DNA of 64,000 nt, taken from the NCBI GenBank assembly GCA_036265615.1, contig DATAOT010000247.1, forward strand, positions 1-64,000, read 5' to 3'. Below are positions 58,741-64,000 of the stretch, piece after piece; the stretch's first letter is position 1; every line of letters begins with the position of its first letter. Below the pieces are notes generated by a model. That model had not been told where the DNA came from, searched no databases, and saw only the letters and a list, made by a program, of their open reading frames with translations. This DNA is from DATAFF01 sp036265615 (GTDB taxonomy: Bacteria > Pseudomonadota > Alphaproteobacteria > Rhizobiales > Aestuariivirgaceae). The translations under genes were made by a program, and so were the position numbers.

Positions 58741-58982
58741 CCGCTCATGAACAAGACCGCCGCCCGGGCGAGCAGCAGGATCGCACCGAGGCCGATCAAG
58801 GCCAGCCCGGGCCATTCCCGGGCGAGACCGAGCGACCGCGCCGGTCCGCGCGGCGGTTCGAGCGTCGTCGCCTCCTCCCGCCGGCCACCGCTCAGGGGTC
58901 CGCGCCACAGCACCTGCCCGGCCGAGTAAACCACCCCGGCAATCACCAGAATGGTTCCAATCCACGTGATGATGACCAGCAT
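58737..58982 (-). CDS. small two-helix membrane protein of the oxidase operon
   Basis: This 81-residue protein has two predicted transmembrane helices (about 4-24 and 58-78) and a short charged loop with arginines and glutamates between. It starts 2 bases after the stop of the oxidase subunit IV gene and is the last gene of the operon. I recognise no family. It may be an accessory subunit or assembly protein. Its last codons MSG and the stop TAG run into the right end of the 274-bp repeat, so the repeat may have been placed at the gene end. Confidence 0.65.
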   Translation of the reverse strand: MLVIITWIGTILVIAGVVYSAGQVLWRGPLSGGRREEATTLEPPRGPARSLGLAREWPGLALIGLGAILLLARAAVLFMSG

Positions 58983-58984
58983 GC

Positions 58985-59353
58985 TTAGTGTCCGAACCCG
59001 AAGAATGTCTCGCGCGTGAGGAATGTATAATCGGATTCAAGCGTCATCAGCGCCACGAACACGAGGATGAGCACCGGCGGCACCAGAATGGCGTAGATCA
59101 GCGCCAGGCGCTCCCACGCCATGTGCATGAAGACGGCAACGATCAAGCCGGCTTTCAGAATCATGAACAGCAGGATCAGCGACCAGCGCAACAGCCCGTG
59201 CAGGTGGAAATAGTCGACGAGATAGGAGAACGTGCTCAGAACGAAGAGCAGCCCCCAGATCCACAGATAGATGCCGAGCGGGTGCTGCTGGCCATGCGCC
59301 TGCTGGCCATGCGCCTGCTGGCCCTGAGCATGCTGGCTCTCGACGTGTGCCAT
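58985..59353 (-). CDS. cytochrome c oxidase subunit IV-like protein
   Basis: This 122-residue protein has three helices and resembles prokaryotic cytochrome c oxidase subunit IV (CyoD/CtaF type): IYLWIWGLLFVLSTFSYLVDY, LLFMILKAGLIVAVFMHMAWE and a third. FMHMAWE is the usual stretch. Its N-terminal tail is a short near-exact repeat of AHGQQ units encoded by 15-base DNA repeats. The start ATG 59353 follows subunit III by 8 bases. The subunit stabilises the oxidase complex in the inner membrane. Confidence 0.87.
   Translation of the reverse strand: MAHVESQHAQGQQAHGQQAHGQQHPLGIYLWIWGLLFVLSTFSYLVDYFHLHGLLRWSLILLFMILKAGLIVAVFMHMAWERLALIYAILVPPVLILVFVALMTLESDYTFLTRETFFGFGH
59284..59334 (-). repeat. 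15-bp tandem repeats in the subunit IV gene
   Basis: Three to four near-identical 15-base units (core CTGGCCATGCGCCTG) encode repeats of AHGQQ at the N-terminus of subunit IV. Because each unit is a multiple of three bases, gain or loss keeps the frame. The repeat is likely to vary in copy number between strains. The tail is cytoplasmic and rich in His and Gln. Confidence 0.7.
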
Positions 59354-59361
59354 GTCGTCCC

Positions 59362-60084
59362 TCACCAAAGATAGAAGAAGGCGAAGATGAAAACCCAGAC
59401 AAGATCGACGAAGTGCCAATAGAGACCGGTCGTCTCGACGATTTCGTAACGCCCCTTCCGGCTCGTAAAGAAGCCCTTGCGCTCGATGTCGAAATCGCCG
59501 CGCCACACCTTGCGGGCAATGATGATGAGGAAGATCACCCCGATCGTCACGTGTGTGCCGTGGAAGCCCGTGATCATGAAGAAGCTCGAGCCGAATTGCG
59601 GCGCTCCCCAGGGGTTGCCCCAGGGCCGCACGCCCTCGCGGATCAGCTTCGTCCATTCGAATGCCTGCATGCCCACGAACGTCGCCCCGAGCATGGCGGT
59701 GAGGATCATCAGAATGGCCGTCTTGTGCCGGTCCTTCTGATAGCCATACTTCACCGCGAGCGCCATCGTGCCGCTCGAGCTGATCAGGACGAAGGTCATG
59801 ATCGCGATCAGGATGAGCGGAATGTCCCGGCCGCCGATATGGAGCGCGAAGACCTCGCTCGGATTGGGCCACTGATCGAGCGTCGACATGCGCACGGTCA
59901 TGTAGGACAGCAGAAAACAGCTGAAAATGAAGGTGTCGCTGAGGAGGAAGATCCACATCATGGCCTTCCCCCAGGGGACATTCTTGAACGCGCGCTGATC
60001 GGAAGACCAGTCGCGCACCAGGGTGTTCCAGCTCCGCGGTGCGTGCGTTGCTTTGTCTTCGACGACGGCAGCACTATGCGACAT
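59362..60084 (-). CDS. cytochrome c oxidase subunit III
   Basis: This 240-residue membrane protein has about five to seven helices and the heme-copper oxidase subunit III pattern. Features are a MMWIFLLSDTFIFSCFLLSY first helix, an internal EWTKLI, the motif FFMITGFHGTHVTIGV, and the C-terminal ETTGLYWHFVDLVWVFIF. It keeps the oxygen-reducing core stable and feeds protons into subunit I. It follows a second subunit III-like gene in the same operon. Start ATG 60084 gives the normal N-terminus. Confidence 0.93.
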   Translation of the reverse strand: MSHSAAVVEDKATHAPRSWNTLVRDWSSDQRAFKNVPWGKAMMWIFLLSDTFIFSCFLLSYMTVRMSTLDQWPNPSEVFALHIGGRDIPLILIAIMTFVLISSSGTMALAVKYGYQKDRHKTAILMILTAMLGATFVGMQAFEWTKLIREGVRPWGNPWGAPQFGSSFFMITGFHGTHVTIGVIFLIIIARKVWRGDFDIERKGFFTSRKGRYEIVETTGLYWHFVDLVWVFIFAFFYLW

Positions 60085-60096
60085 TCGACAAGCCCC

Positions 60097-60783
60097 TCAG
60101 GTCAGCAGCAGCATTCCGAACAACAACAACCAGACCACCAGCAGAAAATGCCAATAGGCCGTGCACAATTCCACGATCAGCCGCAGATCGGCAACCTTGT
60201 CGCCGCGCATGAGCCGCTGCCCCACGCGCCCGAGCGGCAGGAGGCCGCCGAACACATGGAGCCCGTGCAGGAGCGCGATGATGAGGAAGAACGCCACCGC
60301 CGGTGTCGTTGCCGCGAAGAACCCAAGCGCGGAAAGCTGCCGCCCCACCAGGATCTGCCCGACCAGGAACGCCGATGTCAGCGCCCCGGCGATGATCAGA
60401 TAGTCCCGCACCGATTGCGCCTCGCCGCGCCGCGTTGCGGTCTGCAGCCCCTGCATGGCGAGGCTGCCGGCGAACAGAATGCCGGTATTCACCCACAGCA
60501 GCCACAGCTTCGGCAGGCCGAACCAGGCGGTGCCCGATGCCAGGCACAGATCGAGGAACGACGCCGACTGGGCCGCCGCCGCCTGGTATTCCAGGGCGTG
60601 AATGATGCGGTGGTGGTAATAGGCGATGCTCAGCAACAGGAAGAGCACCCCGATCACCGCGAAGAGCACGTTCAGCCCGAGCCACGCCGTCGGCATGCTG
60701 AAGGTGCCGCCCTCATGCAGATTGTCGCGCTCGCTCTGGGATTTCTCCCAGGGCTTCTCCGACAATTTTGCCAGGATGCCCAA
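60097..60783 (-). CDS. second subunit III-like protein of the heme-copper oxidase
   Basis: This 228-residue membrane protein also resembles subunit III but is more divergent. It has LPKLWLLWVNTGILFAGSLAMQ, LHGLHVFGGLLPL, and the terminal ELCTAYWHFLLVVWLLLFGMLLL that resembles the end of subunit III. It starts at a TTG (60781-60783), 8 bases after subunit I, with a GAGG upstream. Two subunit III-type genes next to each other are a feature of the coxMNOP-type alternative oxidases of Bradyrhizobium, as I recall. Function of the pair is not known to me. Confidence 0.82.
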   Translation of the reverse strand: MGILAKLSEKPWEKSQSERDNLHEGGTFSMPTAWLGLNVLFAVIGVLFLLLSIAYYHHRIIHALEYQAAAAQSASFLDLCLASGTAWFGLPKLWLLWVNTGILFAGSLAMQGLQTATRRGEAQSVRDYLIIAGALTSAFLVGQILVGRQLSALGFFAATTPAVAFFLIIALLHGLHVFGGLLPLGRVGQRLMRGDKVADLRLIVELCTAYWHFLLVVWLLLFGMLLLT

Positions 60784-60791
60784 GGCGTGCC

Positions 60792-62576
60792 TCAGGCCGG
60801 CTGCAGCCGATGCGGCGCTGCGTGCGGCACCTGATCGGGTGGCATGTTCTGTGGCAGGTAATCCTGGGCAGCGCCGGGAACGCTGTAGTCATAGGCCCAG
60901 CGATAGACCACCGGCGTCTCCTTGCCCCAGTTGCCGTGCCCGGGCGGCATTTCCGGCGTCTGCCATTCGAGCGTCGTCGCATGCCACGGATTCCGCTCCG
61001 CCTTCCTGCCGTGCCAGATGCTCCAGATCAGGTTGAACAGGAACAGCATCTGGGCCGCGCCGACGATCAGCGCCACGACCGAGATGAACATGTTGAGATC
61101 ATGCACGGTATCCGGGATGAAGCTTGTGTCCTTGATCTCGAAATAGCGCCGCGGCACCCCGATGAAGCCGAGATAGTGCATCGGGAAGAAGATCAAATAG
61201 GCGCCGACGAAGGTGACCCAGAAATGGATGAGCCCGAAGGTCTTGTTGAGCATCCGCCCGGTCACCAGCGGGTACCAGTGATAGATCGCCCCGAAGATCA
61301 CCAAGAGCGGCGCCACGCCCATCACCATGTGGAAGTGCGCCACCACGAACATCGTGTCGCTGAGCGGCACGTCGACCACCACATTGCCGAGGAAGAGGCC
61401 GGTGATGCCGCCGTTCACGAACGTCAGGATGAAGGCGATGGCGAACAGCATCGGGGTGGTGAGATGGATGTTGGCCCGCCACAGGGTCAGCACCCAGTTA
61501 TAGACCTTGATCGCGGTCGGGACGGCGATGATCAGCGTCGTCGTCGCGAAGAAGAAGCCGAAATAGGGATTCATGCCGCTGACATACATGTGGTGCGCCC
61601 ACACCACGAAGCTCAAGCCGCCGATCGCGACGATCGCCCACACCATCATGCGATAGCCGAAGATGTTCTTGCGGGCATGGGTGCTGATCAGGTCCGAGAC
61701 GATGCCGAAGGCCGGCAGCGCCACGATATAGACTTCCGGGTGGCCGAAGAACCAGAACAGGTGCTGGAACAGGATCGGGCTGCCGCCGGCATAACCCAGC
61801 TGCTCGCCGAACTCGACGATCTTCGGCATGAAAAAGCTGGTTCCGAGAATCCGGTCGAACAGAGTCATGACGCAGCCGACGAACAGCGCCGGGAAGGCCA
61901 GCAGCGCCAGGATGGTCGCGACGAAGATGCCCCACACGCTGAGCGGCAGGCGCATCAGCGTCATCCCCTTGCAACGCGCCTGCAGCACCGTTACCACATA
62001 GTTGAGGCCGCCCATGGTGAAGCCGATGATGAAGATGATCAGCGACACCAGCATCAGGATGATGCCGTAATCGCGGCCAGGCGTGCCTTGCAGGATCGAT
62101 TGCGGCGGATAGAGCGTCCAGCCGGCCCCGGTCGCCCCGCCAGGCACGAAGAAGCTTGCCACCAGCACCAGCACGGCCAGCAGGTAGACCCAGTAGCTGA
62201 GCATGTTGACATACGGGAACACCATGTCTCGCGCGCCGACCATGAGCGGTATGAGGTAATTCCCGAAGCCGCCGAGGAACAGCGCCGTGAGCAGGTAGAT
62301 CACCATGATCATGCCGTGCACGGTGATGAACTGGTAATAGGCCTCCGGTGCGATGAACGAGAAGGTGTCCGGGAAGCCGAGCTGCAGCCGCATCATCCAG
62401 GACAGCACCAGCGCCACGAGGCCGATGGCCGTTGCCGTGCCGGCATATTGGATGGCGATGATCTTCGCGTCCTGACTCCAGATGTACTTCGTCAGGAAGC
62501 TATGGGGATGATAAAGCTCGTCTTCCTCGTGGGCTGGCGCGACATAGTCGACCGCAGACGGAGTGACATCGACCAT
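60792..62576 (-). CDS. ctaD: cytochrome c oxidase subunit I
   Basis: This 594-residue core subunit has 12 helices and carries the low-spin heme and the heme-copper center. Visible features are GNYLIPLMVGARD (D-channel aspartate), the HPEVYIVALPAFG block with the CuB histidine and the channel glutamate, HHMYVSGMNPYFGFFF, and PTAIKVYNW with the K-channel lysine. Heme histidine motif VVAHFHMVMG is present. These are features of the A-type oxidases. It reduces O2 to water and pumps protons. The organisation II-I-III-III-IV with a small protein recalls an alternative, possibly oxygen-tension-specific aa3 oxidase. Confidence 0.95.
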   Translation of the reverse strand: MVDVTPSAVDYVAPAHEEDELYHPHSFLTKYIWSQDAKIIAIQYAGTATAIGLVALVLSWMMRLQLGFPDTFSFIAPEAYYQFITVHGMIMVIYLLTALFLGGFGNYLIPLMVGARDMVFPYVNMLSYWVYLLAVLVLVASFFVPGGATGAGWTLYPPQSILQGTPGRDYGIILMLVSLIIFIIGFTMGGLNYVVTVLQARCKGMTLMRLPLSVWGIFVATILALLAFPALFVGCVMTLFDRILGTSFFMPKIVEFGEQLGYAGGSPILFQHLFWFFGHPEVYIVALPAFGIVSDLISTHARKNIFGYRMMVWAIVAIGGLSFVVWAHHMYVSGMNPYFGFFFATTTLIIAVPTAIKVYNWVLTLWRANIHLTTPMLFAIAFILTFVNGGITGLFLGNVVVDVPLSDTMFVVAHFHMVMGVAPLLVIFGAIYHWYPLVTGRMLNKTFGLIHFWVTFVGAYLIFFPMHYLGFIGVPRRYFEIKDTSFIPDTVHDLNMFISVVALIVGAAQMLFLFNLIWSIWHGRKAERNPWHATTLEWQTPEMPPGHGNWGKETPVVYRWAYDYSVPGAAQDYLPQNMPPDQVPHAAPHRLQPA

Positions 62577-62684
62577 CAGACACCCTCATTTCGCTGAAGC
62601 ACTGGCGCCCGGCCGACGCCGCATCGGTTCTTATGAAAACGGCCGGTCAACATCACCGCTCTTTCGTGTGGCTCGTGGTTGATT

Positions 62685-63524
62685 TCATCGCACGTCAGAC
62701 GCGTTTTTCGTCGCCATTCGCGTCGGCTGCTGGGTATCGCGGAAGGCGGTCTGCTGCGACAGCCAGGTTTTGAAGGCGGCTTCGTCCTCCACCACCACCG
62801 AGCCCCGCATCGTGTAATGACCGGTGCCGCAGAGCTCGAAGCAGAGGACGTCGAACTTCGCGGTGCGGGTCGGGGTGAACCAGAAATAGGTCACCATGCC
62901 CGGGATCAGGTCCATCTTGGCGCGGAACTCGGGAACATAGAAATTGTGCAGCACGTCCTGCGAGCGCAGCAGCACCTTGATCGGCTTGCCGACCGGCAGA
63001 TGCAGGTCGGCGGCCTGAACCAGCACGTCGTCCTGCGCATGCGGATCATCGCGATTGAGTCCGAACGGGTTCTCGGCGGAAACCAGCGCCGCGTTCGAGG
63101 TGCCGAGCACCCCGTCCTTGCCGGGCAGGCGGAAGCTCCACTGCCATTGCTGACCCATGACCTCGATTTCGCTCGCCCCCGCCGGGACGGTGACGAAATC
63201 CTTCCAGACCACGAGGCCGGGGGCCAGCAATCCCGCCACGCCGAGCGACGTGGCGATGGTCAGCCACCATTCGAGCCGCTTGTTCTCGGGCTCGTAATGC
63301 GCCTCCCGTCCTTCCGTGTGCCGGAAGCGAAAGACGCAATAGGCAACGAAGCAGATGAGGATGACGAAGGCGACGCCTGTGATCCAGAAGGTGATGAGGA
63401 TCGTGCTGTCGATGTAGCTCCAGTTGGAGGCAATCGGCGTCCACCACCAGGGACTCATGAAATGAAACACGACAGATCCGACGGCCAGTAAAAGCAGCAC
63501 GACAGCCAAGATCATCGCTCGCAC
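62685..63524 (-). CDS. ctaC: cytochrome c oxidase subunit II
   Basis: This 279-residue protein has two N-terminal helices and a periplasmic cupredoxin domain. The CuA site is visible as LHNFYVPEF with the first histidine and CFELCGTGHYTM with two cysteines, glutamate, histidine and methionine. It takes electrons from cytochrome c. No fused c-type heme (CxxCH) is seen, so it is not a caa3 type. The first codon is a GTG at 63524; an ATG at 63515 is close. It is the first gene of the leftward oxidase operon, with a 108-base gap to subunit I. Confidence 0.94.
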   Translation of the reverse strand: MRAMILAVVLLLLAVGSVVFHFMSPWWWTPIASNWSYIDSTILITFWITGVAFVILICFVAYCVFRFRHTEGREAHYEPENKRLEWWLTIATSLGVAGLLAPGLVVWKDFVTVPAGASEIEVMGQQWQWSFRLPGKDGVLGTSNAALVSAENPFGLNRDDPHAQDDVLVQAADLHLPVGKPIKVLLRSQDVLHNFYVPEFRAKMDLIPGMVTYFWFTPTRTAKFDVLCFELCGTGHYTMRGSVVVEDEAAFKTWLSQQTAFRDTQQPTRMATKNASDVR

Positions 63525-63656
63525 GTCCCTCCGGATAAGCTTTGAACCGCATCGGCTTTCGAGAAGCCGGACTCTGGTAGCACAACACTTACAGCGTGAC
63601 CAGCCAGGGGAGTGGCCGGACGGGGAGCGCTCGACAGGAGGCCGGGAGGGTCGCGA

Positions 63657-64000
63657 TCAGGTCGCGACAGCCTTGCGATAGAGGTGCCAGGTGGCGTGCC
63701 CGAGCACCGGCATGACCACGGCGAGCCCGACGAACAGCGGCAGCGAGCCGAGCACCAGCGAGCCCGCGACGATCGCGCCCCACATCAGCATGGTCGCCGG
63801 ATTCGCCAGGAATACCCGGACCGAGGTCTGGATCGCGGTCATCACCCCGACATTGCGGTCGAGCAGCATCGGGAACGACACGGCGCTGATGGCGAGCACC
63901 ACCACCGCGAATATGAAGCCGACGCCGCAGCCGACGATGATCAGGGTCCAGCCCTTTGGGGTGGTCAGGATCTGCAGGATGAAGTCCTCGATCGAGGTCG
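63657..64000 (-). CDS. DUF2189-like membrane protein, C-terminal part
   Basis: This frame is open from the window edge (64000) to a stop at 63657-63659, covering at least 114 residues with three or more helices: a stretch near the edge ending VGFIFAVVVLAISAVSFPMLLDR, then MLMWGAIVAGSLVLG, and PLFVGLAVVMPVLGHATWHLYRK. The pattern SFPMLLDRNVG and the ending WHLYRKAV are typical of the DUF2189 family of integral membrane proteins. The start is outside the window. Its function is unknown. It is upstream of the oxidase operon in the same direction with a gap of 132 bases. Confidence 0.78.
   Translation of the reverse strand, partial: TSIEDFILQILTTPKGWTLIIVGCGVGFIFAVVVLAISAVSFPMLLDRNVGVMTAIQTSVRVFLANPATMLMWGAIVAGSLVLGSLPLFVGLAVVMPVLGHATWHLYRKAVAT

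Noticed and set aside
59284..59334. CRISPR-like tandem repeats
   Set aside because: Units are 15 bases with no spacers and lie in frame in the subunit IV gene.
59347..62597. Two long plus-strand frames (495 and 609 codons) opposite the oxidase genes, rich in His, Glu, Gln, Arg and Asp
   Set aside because: They are complements of hydrophobic membrane protein codons, which give charged antisense translations. The minus-strand oxidase subunits have all catalytic residues.
1..64000. Prophage, transposase, integrase or CRISPR array
   Set aside because: No such protein or array is seen on either strand; the 274-bp repeat has no transposase.

Overview
This window comes from a GC-rich alphaproteobacterial chromosome, most likely of the order Hyphomicrobiales (Rhizobiales). 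The evidence is a PleD-type double-receiver diguanylate cyclase, a PdhS/PleC-like histidine kinase, a coxMNOP-like alternative terminal oxidase cluster, many binding-protein-dependent ABC importers, and a tRNA-His that lacks the usual extra 5' G and has a G1:U72 pair with A73. No phage, transposase or CRISPR array was seen. Every sizeable stretch is filled by metabolic genes.

Layout. 0-2.6 kb: end of a class III aminotransferase, pleD, chorismate mutase and trmO. 2.6-10.4 kb: a polyol-type module with an SDR dehydrogenase, an Smo/Mal-like ABC importer, a pentulose (FGGY) kinase and a PfkB sugar kinase. 10.4-20.6 kb: a catabolic island with a LysR regulator, two paralogous luciferase-like monooxygenases, a flavin reductase, three SDRs and a polyamine-type importer; its substrate is unknown. 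20.6-21.5 kb: a small secreted protein and a GreA/GreB-like factor. 21.5-31.7 kb: an operon with two SMP-30 lactonases, a beta-keto acid cleavage enzyme (BKACE), a 3-hydroxyacyl-CoA-dehydrogenase-family enzyme, an SDR, and a ribose-type importer whose two permease domains are fused, divergent from a GntR regulator. 31.7-35.2 kb: a PHB-depolymerase-like esterase, a cytochrome P450 and a DUF429-like protein. 35.3-44 kb: an enolase-superfamily enzyme, a serine hydrolase, a five-gene peptide/opine-type importer and a tartrate/D-malate-type dehydrogenase. 44-49.4 kb: phenylalanine/tyrosine degradation (hppD, a DOPA-dioxygenase-like gene, a Lrp/AsnC regulator, hmgA, fah, phhA). 49.5-58.5 kb: tRNA-His, a histidine kinase, acetoacetyl-CoA synthetase, an AsmA protein, moaE, a thermonuclease and phnX. 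58.5-58.7 kb: a 274-bp inverted-repeat element. 58.7-63.5 kb: an aa3-type oxidase operon. The window ends inside a DUF2189-like membrane protein gene.

How the parts may fit. The 21.5-31.7 kb operon reads as a non-phosphorylated oxidative sugar route: import, C1 oxidation to a lactone, hydrolysis, C3 oxidation, then acetyl-CoA-dependent cleavage to acetoacetate and a short acyl-CoA. A 2-deoxy sugar or its acid is the chemically best fitting substrate. Acetoacetate is also the product of the homogentisate pathway at 44-49 kb, and the acetoacetyl-CoA synthetase at 52-54 kb could use both supplies. Three importer operons carry a strong stem-loop just after the binding-protein gene, a plausible way to make more binding protein than membrane components.
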